The position numbers were made by a program, and so were the translations under genes. Source: Candidatus Gracilibacteria bacterium (GTDB lineage: Bacteria; Patescibacteriota; Gracilibacteria; UBA1369; UBA12473). Taken from it: a stretch of 64,000 bases of DNA. How positions within the stretch are numbered: the first letter of the stretch is position 1; every line of letters starts with the position of its first letter. This document shows, one piece after another, positions 8,218 to 17,396 of this stretch. Location of the stretch: contig JBAZZS010000002.1 of assembly GCA_041658685.1 (NCBI GenBank), positions 310,001 to 374,000 of the forward strand, in the 5' to 3' direction. A model generated the notes under the pieces. It did no database searches. It had not been told where the DNA came from and saw nothing but the letters and a program-made list of their open reading frames with translations.

Positions 8218-10425
8218 ATGACAGTACCGAACCCGGGAGACCGCGACGACGAACTTATCGAGAAATTAGAGCATATTGATCAATGGCTCAACTCGATTTC
8301 GCATGTTTCAGAAAAACCCCTTCCTTCTCCTCAAAAGGCTCCTTTGCAATCGCCGCGACCAACGCAACCACCTACTCAACGGCCCGGACAGCGCTCAACC
8401 CCTCAGAATCCCGGGCAACGTCCAACCCAACAAAAACCCGCTCAAGCGCATCCGCAACAACGGCCTTTTCCGCAAAGACCCAATCGCCATCCAGGGAATC
8501 GCCCTTTCCCGCAAAAATCAAACCCGGCTCAACGGTCCAATTCTGCGCAACCTAAGCCCGTGGCTCCCTTCAAACAAAAACAACCACCGGCTCAAACCGG
8601 TCCTTATTTACAAAAACAATCTAATCATTCAATGAATTTCAGAAAAAACAACAAAAAAAATCGACGTTTTTCAAATCGAAATAATGTCCCTCAGACTTAC
8701 GGTAAACCGGTACAACCGGCCCCGAGTCAAAAACCTAAATCTTTTACTTTTTCAAAAGACGTTCTTCGCATCATCCCTTTGGGAGGATTTGAAGAAGTTG
8801 GGAAAAATATGATGGCCTTTGAATATGAACACGACATCGTGATCATAGACATGGGACTTCAATTCCCGACCGAAGACATGTTGGGAGTAGACTATGTCCT
8901 CCCTGACGCCACGTATCTTATTGAAAGAAAACACCTCATTCGAGGCGTTTTTCTCACCCACGGGCATCTCGATCATATCGGCGGGATCCCTTATATTTTG
9001 CCTAAACTCGGATTCCCTCCGGTGTATGGCACCCCGCTCACGTTGGGGCTTGTCAAAAAACAACTCACTGAATTTGGTTTTCTCAAACAAACCAAATTGA
9101 TCGTATTTAAACCCGAAGATCATTTCCGCGCCGGAGCGTTTGATGTTTCTTTTTTCCCGGTCACCCATAGTATTCCGGACTCTGTGGGGATTGTCCTCGA
9201 CACTCCGTGTGGTCGCGTGGTGCACACCGGCGATTTTAAATTCGATTTCACCCCCTCCGGTCAACCCCCCTCCAACCTCGAAACTCTTTCCAGGGTTGGA
9301 GATAAAGGGGTGTCGGTGTTGATTTCGGATAGTACCAACGCGCTTGAGCCCGGATTCACCACCACGGAAAAAGTGATCGCCGAAACCCTTGAAAAAATCA
9401 TTGAAGAAACCACGGGGCGCCTGATTATTACCTCTTTTTCTTCTTTAATTGGTCGACTGCAAAACATTATTGATTCCGCGTTAAAATTGGATCGAAAAAT
9501 TTTCCTCACCGGTCGCAGTATTGAAAACAACATCGCGATCGCCAAACAATTGGGTTATATCAAGCTTCCGGACGGCTTAATTCAAGATATCCGAAAATTA
9601 AATAAATATGATGATGCGCATACCTTAATTTTAACAACGGGCAGTCAAGGAGAAGATATGTCCGCCTTGGCCCGCATGTCCTCGAATCGCCATATGCAGG
9701 TTAAAATCAAGCCCGGGGACACCGTGGTTCTTTCTGCTTCTCCGATTCCCGGAAACGAAACCGCCATCATTAAAGTCATCAACGGTCTTTGTCGTTTGGG
9801 TGCCAAAATAATCACCAATAAAGACTTGGGGATTCATACCTCGGGCCATGGGAAACAAGAAGATCTTAAATTGATGATTCGGCTCATGAAACCGCGCTAT
9901 CTCATTCCCGAACATGGAGATTTTTACATGAGAACCGCACATAAAGAATTGGGAAGGCAATCCTCTATTCCGGAATCCAATATTTTAATTTTGGACAACG
10001 GAGTGGTGACCGAGCTTCGTAAAACAGGAGAACTGGTAAAAACCAAAGAAAAGGTGCCGGCCGGTTATGTGATGGTGGAAGGCCCCGATCGTTCAGAGGT
10101 GGCGAGTCACATTTTAATGGATCGTCAATTGATGGCTGAAAATGGAGCGGTGGTGGTTTTGTTCCAAGTCCAAGCCAAGACATTCAGATTGAGAGGAAAG
10201 CCTTCAGTGGAAAGTCGTGGTTTTGTTTTTTTCGATCTAAAAAATAAAGTGACGGATGAAATTAAAAAGACCGGCGAACGTGCCTTTGCTCAATTTTTCA
10301 AAGCCAATCCTCGTAAGATTAACAAAGATGCACTGGTGGTGTATTTGGCTCAAACTATTGATCGCGCCTTAGTGAGAATGCTGGATAAAAAACCCTTGGT
10401 TTTGCCCATTTTGGTGGAAATTTAG
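8218..10425 (+). CDS. rnj: Ribonuclease J with long disordered N-terminal extension
   Basis: 735 residues. The C-terminal ~560 are a canonical RNase J: metallo-beta-lactamase motif THGHLDHIGG (about residues 246-255), HTGDFKFD (about 335), a beta-CASP domain with SSLIGRLQ..., HTSGHG (about 540), HGD and a C-terminal dimerisation region. It acts as a 5'-3' exo- and endonuclease in mRNA decay and RNA maturation. The first ~170 residues are a low-complexity Pro/Gln/Asn/Arg-rich tail without fold signs; such tails occur in some RNase J proteins and may bind RNA or partners (inference). The ATG at 8218 has no Shine-Dalgarno. The gene ends in a clear terminator. Confidence 0.95.
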   Translation: MTVPNPGDRDDELIEKLEHIDQWLNSISHVSEKPLPSPQKAPLQSPRPTQPPTQRPGQRSTPQNPGQRPTQQKPAQAHPQQRPFPQRPNRHPGNRPFPQKSNPAQRSNSAQPKPVAPFKQKQPPAQTGPYLQKQSNHSMNFRKNNKKNRRFSNRNNVPQTYGKPVQPAPSQKPKSFTFSKDVLRIIPLGGFEEVGKNMMAFEYEHDIVIIDMGLQFPTEDMLGVDYVLPDATYLIERKHLIRGVFLTHGHLDHIGGIPYILPKLGFPPVYGTPLTLGLVKKQLTEFGFLKQTKLIVFKPEDHFRAGAFDVSFFPVTHSIPDSVGIVLDTPCGRVVHTGDFKFDFTPSGQPPSNLETLSRVGDKGVSVLISDSTNALEPGFTTTEKVIAETLEKIIEETTGRLIITSFSSLIGRLQNIIDSALKLDRKIFLTGRSIENNIAIAKQLGYIKLPDGLIQDIRKLNKYDDAHTLILTTGSQGEDMSALARMSSNRHMQVKIKPGDTVVLSASPIPGNETAIIKVINGLCRLGAKIITNKDLGIHTSGHGKQEDLKLMIRLMKPRYLIPEHGDFYMRTAHKELGRQSSIPESNILILDNGVVTELRKTGELVKTKEKVPAGYVMVEGPDRSEVASHILMDRQLMAENGAVVVLFQVQAKTFRLRGKPSVESRGFVFFDLKNKVTDEIKKTGERAFAQFFKANPRKINKDALVVYLAQTIDRALVRMLDKKPLVLPILVEI

Positions 10426-10444
10426 TTTTTAAACAATAAATGAA

Positions 10445-10477
10445 AACGCCTTAAATAATGATTTAGGGCGTTTTTTT
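10445..10477 (+). terminator. Rho-independent terminator after RNase J
   Basis: A 12-bp stem (AACGCCUUAAAU with AUUUAGGGCGUU, loop AATG) is followed by seven T residues, about 20 bases after the rnj stop. Confidence 0.9.
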
Positions 10478-10499
10478 ATATAAAAGTTTCTTATCTTGT

Positions 10500-10960
10500 T
10501 CTTTGTTTGTGCAAAAGTTTATTAAATTTGTTTTAAAAGTTTTGAACGAAATTTTTTAATTTATATTAATTGAGAGCCTGAACTTAGAGGCACCCTAAGT
10601 AAGTTTTGCACAATGTTTGCGTAGGTTTTGCACAAAAAATACCGCGTTTTCATGAATTAAAATTGGGTTCATTTCGTTTATGGCTCATACAGGCCATATT
10701 TTGACTTTAAAGTTTTCAAGGATTTTGATTTAAAAATAAGAATTAAGTCTGTGTTTTTAGGTTTATATTAAATATATAATGGTTTTTAAGGGTAAAGGGG
10801 TGTTGATAAAATGTGTTCAATACTGTGTGTTTTTATTCTGTTATTTGATGGGGTTTTAAATTTTTTAATTTGAATTTTATTTATTTTAAGATTTTTCATA
10901 AAAATCAAACCCTCTTCTATTTCTAGTTTTATTTAATTAAATTCTTATTTTATTGTTTTT
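10500..10960. other. Putative chromosomal origin region (DnaA boxes plus AT-rich tract)
   Basis: This gene-free region precedes dnaN. It has three perfect matches to the DnaA-box consensus TTWTNCACA: TTTTGCACA on the minus strand at 10508-10516 and on the plus strand at 10604-10612 and 10626-10634. A one-mismatch box (TTATCAACA, minus strand) lies at 10801-10809. The following ~350 bases are extremely AT-rich and could serve as the unwinding element. No dnaA gene is next to it. It could alternatively be only an AT-rich dnaN promoter region. Confidence 0.5.
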
Positions 10961-10980
10961 TAGAGAACAAACTTTATAAT
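10953..10980 (+). promoter_or_regulatory. Probable dnaN promoter
   Basis: -35 TTGTTT (10953-10958), a 16-base spacer and a perfect -10 TATAAT (10975-10980), 44 bases upstream of the dnaN ATG. Confidence 0.55.
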
Positions 10981-11024
10981 GTACATGTTTTCTTTTTAAT
11001 TTTATCTCTCAACAAAACGGACCC

Positions 11025-12134
11025 ATGAAAGTTCTTTGCACCCAAAAAAATTTGGCTTTCGCCTTAAATCTTGTGAATCGGGCGGTTAATCCCAATACCA
11101 CCTTACCGGTTTTGAATAATATTTTAATCAAGGCCGAAAGTAAAAAATTGTATTTTTCAACCACCAACATGGAGGTGGCAATGACGTATTTTATCGATGC
11201 CGAAGTTTTAAATGAGGGCGCAATCACCATTCCCTCCAAACTTATCACAAACTATGTTTCTCTTTTGAAAGACGAAGAAGTGGAACTTAAGATTGAGGAA
11301 GGGTTTAATCTTTCCATAAAAACCCCCTTTTCTTACACCAAAATTAAAGGAATTAATTCAAGTGAATTTCCCGTTATTCCCGAAATAGGAAAAGGAGAAA
11401 CCTTTAGTTTAGAATCTAAGGTTTTTGAAGAATCTATCAATCAAACTGTTTTTGCCGCTTCTACTAATATTTCTCGTCCTGTTTTAACCGGTATTTTGTT
11501 CCGAGCGGAAAAGAAAAAATTATACATGGTGGCCACCGACAGCTATCGTTTGGCTGAAAAAATTGTTTTTTTAAAAAAAGAAATAGACAATAATTTTGAT
11601 TATATTATTCCCTCCAGAACGCTGGCCGAGCTTGGAAAAATCCTCGGATTTTTCGGAGAAACAGAAGTGGAATGTCAGGTTACTAAGAACCAAATTCAAT
11701 TTTCGGTGCAAAATTTAAAAATTCTTTCCCGCTTAATTGAAGGGAATTTTCCGGATTATCAACGTATTATTCCCACCACTTCAAAGACGAATATTAAAGC
11801 CAATGTTCAAGATTTGATTTTAGCGGTAAAAAAAGTGAGCCTCTTTGTACAAGAAACAAATAATAATATTAAGGTTAGTGTAACCAATAACGGGAAATTG
11901 ATTGTTTCAACCGATGAAACCCAAATTGGGGAAGGAACCGCGGAAATAGATGTTGAAATTGAAGGCGAAAACAATAAAATCGCTCTCAATGCGCAATATT
12001 TATTGGAAATGTTGTCTCATACCAAAACCGAAAAAATTCATCTCCATATTGACAACAAACTGGCTCCCGTTAAAATAACCTCACCTCAAAAAGAGGTGGA
12101 TTACATCCATATTATTATGCCGTTAAAACTGTAA
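11025..12134 (+). CDS. dnaN: DNA polymerase III sliding clamp (beta subunit)
   Basis: A 369-residue protein with the three-domain clamp layout. The N-terminus (MKVLCTQKNLAFALNLVNRAV...TLPVLNNILIKAE) and the second-domain block with FAASTNISRPVLTGILF...ATDSYRLAEK are typical of DnaN, and the C-terminus ends in the conserved HIIMPLKL (usual form MP.RL). It forms a ring around DNA and tethers polymerase III and other repair and replication factors. It follows the origin-like region and precedes mfd by 26 bases, so dnaN and mfd are probably co-transcribed. Confidence 0.97.
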   Translation: MKVLCTQKNLAFALNLVNRAVNPNTTLPVLNNILIKAESKKLYFSTTNMEVAMTYFIDAEVLNEGAITIPSKLITNYVSLLKDEEVELKIEEGFNLSIKTPFSYTKIKGINSSEFPVIPEIGKGETFSLESKVFEESINQTVFAASTNISRPVLTGILFRAEKKKLYMVATDSYRLAEKIVFLKKEIDNNFDYIIPSRTLAELGKILGFFGETEVECQVTKNQIQFSVQNLKILSRLIEGNFPDYQRIIPTTSKTNIKANVQDLILAVKKVSLFVQETNNNIKVSVTNNGKLIVSTDETQIGEGTAEIDVEIEGENNKIALNAQYLLEMLSHTKTEKIHLHIDNKLAPVKITSPQKEVDYIHIIMPLKL

Positions 12135-12160
12135 TTTTTTAATCTTTAGCTTTTAGAGGT

Positions 12161-15100
12161 TTGAAATTTTCGCACCCGAGAAACCAAGAGGTCCTCGATC
12201 TTTTTGGAGAACATCGTTATGTTACATTGTCCGGCGGAGGAAATTTTTCCTCCAAAAGTTTTGTTGTGTCGGATGTCTTGGATCAATACCCGGATTTAAA
12301 TAAATTGGTTTGGGTCGTGAATGATTTTGGCGAACAAGAGGCGGTGGCGCGCGCGTTGCATGACTGGTCTGCGCTGGAGGTGGAAATTTTAGAAGACGAA
12401 GGGACTTACCCTTCTTTAATTCGTGTTATTTCTTCTCTTCAAGATCCGCATAGAAAAGTGGCGGTGATTTTAACTTCCGCTCGTTTATTAAAATTATTCC
12501 CCGATCATCATCAAATTGAACAAACCATTCAACGATTAAAAGTTGGAGACGAGATTTCTCCGGTGAATTTATTTGAATCCTTGATTGAGTCCGGTTACGA
12601 GGTTTCTGAAGATTCTTATTTGGAGCCCGGATTTTATCTTCGACACGGAGACGTTTTAGATGTTTTTCCTATCAATTCAAAACATCCTTATCGGGTGGAA
12701 TTTGATTTTGAAACTATTTTGGCGATTTATGCTTACGATCAAACCACGCAAACAAAAATTCATGAAACTAAATCCGTGGCCATTTATCCGTTAAAAACAT
12801 TGGAAGCCAAATCTTTGTTGTGGGATTTTTTGGGTGCGGGGACTCTTTTTGTGGAAGATGAATTGGATTTAAATGAGGGATCCTATGAGTCGGTGAGTGC
12901 CATGATTAAAAAGCGTCCCAATGATGTGGGGTATCTTTTGTTCACTTCTTTTTTAGAAGAAGATAATTATCATCATTATTTGCATTATTTATCGGTGCTT
13001 AAATATCAAAACAAACTCGATTTTATCGAGAATATGAAAGAGAAAATGTACGAAAAATGGCGCGTGTATTTGTTCACTAAAAATAAAGAGGAATTAAAAA
13101 GTTTATTTGCGGATCGCAATATTTCAATTTTAGACGATCCTTCCAAGGCGGAAGAAGGAGAAAAGGCTGTAGTGTTTTTTGAGTTGGGAAAAGATCAGCC
13201 GTTCCCGCATGCATTCCAAAATCCACACTTAAAATTTGCGTTATTGACGGATCGTGAGATTTTGGGGTTAAGGGATACCTCACATAAAGATCCGTCTCAG
13301 CATGCGGTGTATTTGGATTTTTTGACCGGGCTGAAAATGGGAGATTATGTGGTGCATTCGGACCACGGCATTGCGTTGTTTCGAGGGTTGGATAAAAGGA
13401 CCATCGATGAGGTGACTCGTGAATATTTAAGGCTTGATTATGCGGAAAACGATCGATTGTTTGTGCCTATTGATCAAGCGGATAAGGTGAGTAAGTTTAT
13501 CGGATCAGGGGATCAACCTCCGCGATTGACGCGATTGGGGTCTTCGGAATGGGTGACGATTACGAATAAAGTGAAAAAAGAAACTCAAAAAATTGCAAAA
13601 GAATTGTTGAAATTGTATGCCGAACGTTTGTCCGCAAAAGGACATCCGTTTAAGGCGGACAACGACACGCAACACTTGTTCGAAGAGGCTTTCCCTTATG
13701 AAGAAACTCCGGGCCAACTTAAGGCGATTCGAGATGTAAAACATGATATGGAGCTCCCAAAACCTATGGATCGATTGGTGTGCGGGGATGTGGGGTTCGG
13801 TAAAACCGAGGTGGCGATGCGCGCCGCGTTTAAGGCGGTTCAAAATAAAAAACAAGTGGCCGTGGTTTCTCCGATTACCATTTTGGCGGACCAGCATTAT
13901 AAATCATTCGTAAAACGCATGGAGGGATTTCATGTTCGAGTGGAAATGATGAGTCGGTTTAGAACTCAATCCGAACAGCGAAAAATTTTAGAGCAACTTA
14001 AAAAAGGAGAACTCGATATTATTATTGGAACCCATCGTTTGATTCAGCCGGATGTGGCGTTTAAGGATTTAGGGTTGGTGGTCATTGATGAAGAACAGCG
14101 TTTTGGAGTCAAACAGAAGGAAAAGTTTAAGGAGTTGCGTCGTGAAGTGGATATTTTAACATTGACGGCAACCCCGATTCCTCGAACCCTAAATATCAGT
14201 TTGCACGGGTTGCGTGATATCACCACCATCACCACTCCTCCTCCCGGTCGGTTGCCCATCGTGACCGAGGTGCGTCGATTTTCTTTTGGGTTGGCGCGTG
14301 ATGCGATTTTGAGAGAAATAAAACGTGGAGGTCAGATTTATTTTTTGCATAATCGAGTGGAAACCATCAATGAGATGGCGGATCGACTTCGTAAATTGGT
14401 GCCGGAGGCTAAGTTTGTGGTGGCGCATGGCAAATTGAGCAGTTCGGATCTTGAAGAGCGAATCATGGCATTTAAAGATAAGAAATTTGATGTCTTGGTC
14501 AGTTCAACAATTATTGAAAACGGGATTGACCTTGCAAATGCTAATACGCTGATCGTGAATAAGGCGGAAAAATTTGGGTTGGCGCAATTGTATCAACTGC
14601 GAGGACGCGTGGGACGCAGTAAAACACAGGCGTACGCGTACTTTTTGTATCATGCGCAGCGATTGCCCATTGATGCCAAGAAACGCTTGCGTGCCATCGT
14701 GGAAGCGTCGGAATTAGGGTCCGGATTTCAGATCGCCATGAAAGATCTCGAAATTCGAGGAGCCGGAGATATTCTTGGTGCCAATCAGCATGGAGCGATT
14801 CACGTGGTGGGGGTGAGTCATTTTATTCGAATGTTGAATCAGGCGGTAGAAGATTTGAAGGAGGGTAAATTGACGGCTGAAACAGGGGAATTACCTCAAG
14901 AAGTATCCATCGAAATTCCGTTGCCGGCTTTTATTCCGGATGATTACATTGTGAGCTCGAAAGATAAAATCAGTGTGTATCAGAGGTTGGCAGCGGCAGA
15001 TACCTTTGATTATTTGGAAGAATTGCGTGGGGATTTGATTGAAGATTATGGACGTATGCCTAAAGAAGTGGCGAATTTGTTTTATGTTTTGGAGATTAAA

Positions 15101-15373
15101 ATGTTGGCGAAACGGGCCGGGCTTAGTAATGTTCGTGCGGAAAATATTTATGGAAAAGGGGAGCGAGAAATTGTTTTGTCCATGTCCAATCGAGTGAGAC
15201 CCGAGCATATTTTGAATCTGTTGGAATACAATTCGAAATGGTTGGTGAGTGGGAATAAACTTAAAATTTCAATGGAAGCATTGGGGGTGAGTTGGGTGGA
15301 GGAATTAAAGGAAGGTTTAAAGAAACTTGGGAAAAAAGCGAAGAATATTCCGGGAAGTGTGGCGGAGAAATAA
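12161..15373 (+). CDS. mfd: Transcription-repair coupling factor
   Basis: A 1070-residue Mfd. Domains in order: UvrB-like N-terminal module, a CarD-like RNA polymerase interaction domain (about 385-450, GDYVVHSDHGIALFRGL...YLRLDYA), an SF2 translocase with Walker A GDVGFGKTEVA (about 541-551), the DEEQ box (about 643-646), a motif VI/TRG region around RGRVGRSKTQAY, and the C-terminal D7 domain. It dislodges RNA polymerase stalled at lesions and recruits UvrA. The start is a TTG at 12161 because an in-frame stop at 12140 excludes longer versions and no ATG or GTG is available nearby. Confidence 0.95.
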   Translation: MKFSHPRNQEVLDLFGEHRYVTLSGGGNFSSKSFVVSDVLDQYPDLNKLVWVVNDFGEQEAVARALHDWSALEVEILEDEGTYPSLIRVISSLQDPHRKVAVILTSARLLKLFPDHHQIEQTIQRLKVGDEISPVNLFESLIESGYEVSEDSYLEPGFYLRHGDVLDVFPINSKHPYRVEFDFETILAIYAYDQTTQTKIHETKSVAIYPLKTLEAKSLLWDFLGAGTLFVEDELDLNEGSYESVSAMIKKRPNDVGYLLFTSFLEEDNYHHYLHYLSVLKYQNKLDFIENMKEKMYEKWRVYLFTKNKEELKSLFADRNISILDDPSKAEEGEKAVVFFELGKDQPFPHAFQNPHLKFALLTDREILGLRDTSHKDPSQHAVYLDFLTGLKMGDYVVHSDHGIALFRGLDKRTIDEVTREYLRLDYAENDRLFVPIDQADKVSKFIGSGDQPPRLTRLGSSEWVTITNKVKKETQKIAKELLKLYAERLSAKGHPFKADNDTQHLFEEAFPYEETPGQLKAIRDVKHDMELPKPMDRLVCGDVGFGKTEVAMRAAFKAVQNKKQVAVVSPITILADQHYKSFVKRMEGFHVRVEMMSRFRTQSEQRKILEQLKKGELDIIIGTHRLIQPDVAFKDLGLVVIDEEQRFGVKQKEKFKELRREVDILTLTATPIPRTLNISLHGLRDITTITTPPPGRLPIVTEVRRFSFGLARDAILREIKRGGQIYFLHNRVETINEMADRLRKLVPEAKFVVAHGKLSSSDLEERIMAFKDKKFDVLVSSTIIENGIDLANANTLIVNKAEKFGLAQLYQLRGRVGRSKTQAYAYFLYHAQRLPIDAKKRLRAIVEASELGSGFQIAMKDLEIRGAGDILGANQHGAIHVVGVSHFIRMLNQAVEDLKEGKLTAETGELPQEVSIEIPLPAFIPDDYIVSSKDKISVYQRLAAADTFDYLEELRGDLIEDYGRMPKEVANLFYVLEIKMLAKRAGLSNVRAENIYGKGEREIVLSMSNRVRPEHILNLLEYNSKWLVSGNKLKISMEALGVSWVEELKEGLKKLGKKAKNIPGSVAEK

Positions 15374-15382
15374 GGAGCTTGA

Positions 15383-15410
15383 TTGACTTTTTTGGAAATT
15401 AGCTTATAAT
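15383..15410 (+). promoter_or_regulatory. tmRNA promoter
   Basis: -35 TTGACT (15383-15388), a 16-base spacer and a perfect -10 TATAAT (15405-15410), 24 bases before the mature tmRNA 5' end. It is the best sigma-70-type promoter match I noted in the window. Confidence 0.75.
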
Positions 15411-15434
15411 TTTTGTATTGTTCTTTGGCAATTC

Positions 15435-15857
15435 GGGGATGCATTGGTTTTGACAGGAAAGATCTTGTTTTTTATGGCCGTCACGGGGTTGCGCCGTCCC
15501 CCGTCAGATCCGTCCGGCGCAAATAATAAATGCTAACGAAAATTCGTTAACGGCTGCTTATCGCAATTTGACCACTCGCGGACTTTTGTCTGCAGCGGTT
15601 CTTGCGTAAAGTGGTTTCGCGACTGCCTTTTTGCGGTCCCGTCTTGAGAGGTGAGGCTCCATAGCCTTTTAAAGACGTCACTCATGGAGATCGGTTGTTG
15701 CGACCTAAGGGTTTTGTTGCAACGCCTAAAACCATAAACCCGCTTACGGCTTCTTTTTGACTGTTCTTAATGGCCGTAAGAATTAGAACAGCCTACGTCG
15801 GTAGAGGTAAAAAGCGAGCTTTCTTGGACGCGGGTTCGACTCCCGCCATCTCCACCA
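15435..15857 (+). ncRNA. ssrA: Transfer-messenger RNA (tmRNA)
   Basis: The 5' end GGGGATGCATTGGTTTTGACAGG and the 3' end with GGGTTCGACTCCCGCC and CATCTCCACCA are diagnostic and form the tRNA-Ala-like domain (acceptor GGGGAUG/CAUCUCC). Length is about 423 nt. The most likely resume codon is GCT at 15532, giving a 25-residue tag that starts ANENSLTAA, ends LSAAVLA and stops at TAA 15607-15609. A GCA frame at 15519 stops after five codons. With smpB (40762-41208) it forms the trans-translation system that rescues stalled ribosomes. Confidence 0.95.
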
Positions 15858-15881
15858 TTTGTATTTTTTAATGAATTATTT

Positions 15882-16313
15882 ATGAATTGGCAACGACCAA
15901 AAGAAAAACCTTCCTCACAAACAGAAGTTTTACAAACATTAAAGCTCTATGAACGTGATATGGTTTTTGCACAAACGTCAGCAGGGGGTATTCAACGTTT
16001 TTCTGTGAATGAAGTTTTTTCACAAAGAGGGAAATTAGATGTTTTTCCGATCTTATTAAATGGAACAGTTGATAGAGAAACAACAGGGGGGGTCCCTATT
16101 TCAATTAAAGCTCGAGACGTGGTTGCTGTTTTAAGAAATAGAGTATGGAATATTACCGAGGCCGGCCAACAATTAGGTATTAATTTAGAGAGCTTAGATA
16201 AAATCCTTACACCTCCTGCTCCTTCCCTTGTGGATGTTGAGCAGGGAAAATTTCGCGCAAAAAGAAAGGTAAGAGAGGTTATTTTAAGAGAATTGGGTCG
16301 TTCCACCAGGTGA
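15882..16313 (+). CDS. Hypothetical protein, 143 residues
   Basis: Begins 24 bases after the tmRNA. It is a soluble protein with no signal peptide or membrane segment, a Lys/Arg-rich C-terminus (KFRAKRKVREVILRELGRSTR) and a central region VRDVV-like segment followed by WNITEAGQQLGINLESLDKIL that could form a helix-turn-helix (inference). I do not recognise the family. It may be transcribed by read-through from the tmRNA promoter, as no separate terminator is evident between them. Confidence 0.6.
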   Translation: MNWQRPKEKPSSQTEVLQTLKLYERDMVFAQTSAGGIQRFSVNEVFSQRGKLDVFPILLNGTVDRETTGGVPISIKARDVVAVLRNRVWNITEAGQQLGINLESLDKILTPPAPSLVDVEQGKFRAKRKVREVILRELGRSTR

Positions 16314-16386
16314 TAAAGAGTGTATTTTTTTATGCCTAACTAATCCGAATCAGAAAAAATAATCATCCAACGATTTCAGTAAAATT

Positions 16387-17199
16387 TCACGAAATAGTGC
16401 GAGGTCCAATGCCCAGCGTTTTTTTCTTGATTCCGCAAAAATAATAATAATTTTCACCGGTTCCTTTTCCCGAAGGATTTTTAGATTCAAAGATTTCCAG
16501 ATTCGGAAACATCAAGCGTAATCGACGAGAGGAGATGATGGATTCATACGCCAGGGGGATTTCATCGTGGGCGTGAATGGCACGGTAGTCTTCATAGTTT
16601 TCAAACCATTCTTCCGCGACCCCAACAAAGCCTCCAGGCCTTAATACGCGCTGAATTTCTTGAGCCGATGCTTTTTTGATTCCATCATGCAAATGGTGAA
16701 AAAGAAAACCTGCGGCGCAGATATCGATGGAGTCGCTTTTTATGGGTAATTCATGACAAGAAGTCACGATTCCCTTGGAGGTTCTCAGTTTTGTTAAAAT
16801 TTCAGATTTGAATTCCGGGCCGATCATGGCGTCCGGAAATAAAAAATTACGAGATTGGGTTTGTTCAATTACACGTTCCGACACGTCCAGCAAAATCAAT
16901 TTTGCTTTTTTTAACAACGCAGGGTTTGCTCGTCCCAACTCTTGAAGAATGAGCATTCCGGTAATTGCACCAATGGCGGGACCTATATCTAAAATTTGGA
17001 TTTGATCCACACTTTCCAAGCGACTTTTTTGGTTTTGAATGTAAATTTTTATGCCTCGCGCAATTCCCAAATTTCCTTGAATGGCAAAATAATCCACCAT
17101 CATTTTTTCTTGAATGTAATCACGCAGCCCCCCAAATCGAATAATGGATGACGTGATGTAATCTTCTATGCGAACTGTTTTTCCTTTGTAAAGATTCAT
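16387..17199 (-). CDS. Class I SAM-dependent methyltransferase
   Basis: About 270 residues with a Rossmann methyltransferase core: motif I VDQIQILDIGPAIGAITGML, an acidic end of strand 2 (LILLDVSE), motif post-I/IV with DSIDICAAGFLFHHLHDG, and RVLRPGGFVGVAEEW. This is the layout of small-molecule or UbiE/COQ5-like methyltransferases. The substrate is unknown. The ATG at 17199 is preferred to the upstream GTG at 17205. It is divergent from the TrmB-type regulator gene. Confidence 0.8.
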   Translation of the reverse strand: MNLYKGKTVRIEDYITSSIIRFGGLRDYIQEKMMVDYFAIQGNLGIARGIKIYIQNQKSRLESVDQIQILDIGPAIGAITGMLILQELGRANPALLKKAKLILLDVSERVIEQTQSRNFLFPDAMIGPEFKSEILTKLRTSKGIVTSCHELPIKSDSIDICAAGFLFHHLHDGIKKASAQEIQRVLRPGGFVGVAEEWFENYEDYRAIHAHDEIPLAYESIISSRRLRLMFPNLEIFESKNPSGKGTGENYYYFCGIKKKTLGIGPRTIS

Positions 17200-17365
17200 T
17201 GACACAGTTTTTAAGTTGAATAAATTTTTATCAAAATTACCATTTTTTTATTTTTCTTCTCGTTTCATCTTATTTATACATACAAATTGATATTCTTGCA
17301 TCTACCTGTGTTTTGCTTTTGAAAATTCATCTTGAAGTTAATATAGGTTTGATTTACCGTATTGT

Positions 17366-17390
17366 CAATATTTCCTTACGCTTAATATTG
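17366..17390. promoter_or_regulatory. Inverted repeat, possible operator of the TrmB-type regulator
   Basis: A perfect 7-bp inverted repeat, CAATATT and AATATTG, separated by 11 bases, ends 6 bases before the regulator's ATG and overlaps a plausible promoter (TTGTCA around 17363). The position suits autoregulation. Confidence 0.35.
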
Positions 17391-17396
17391 TAAATT

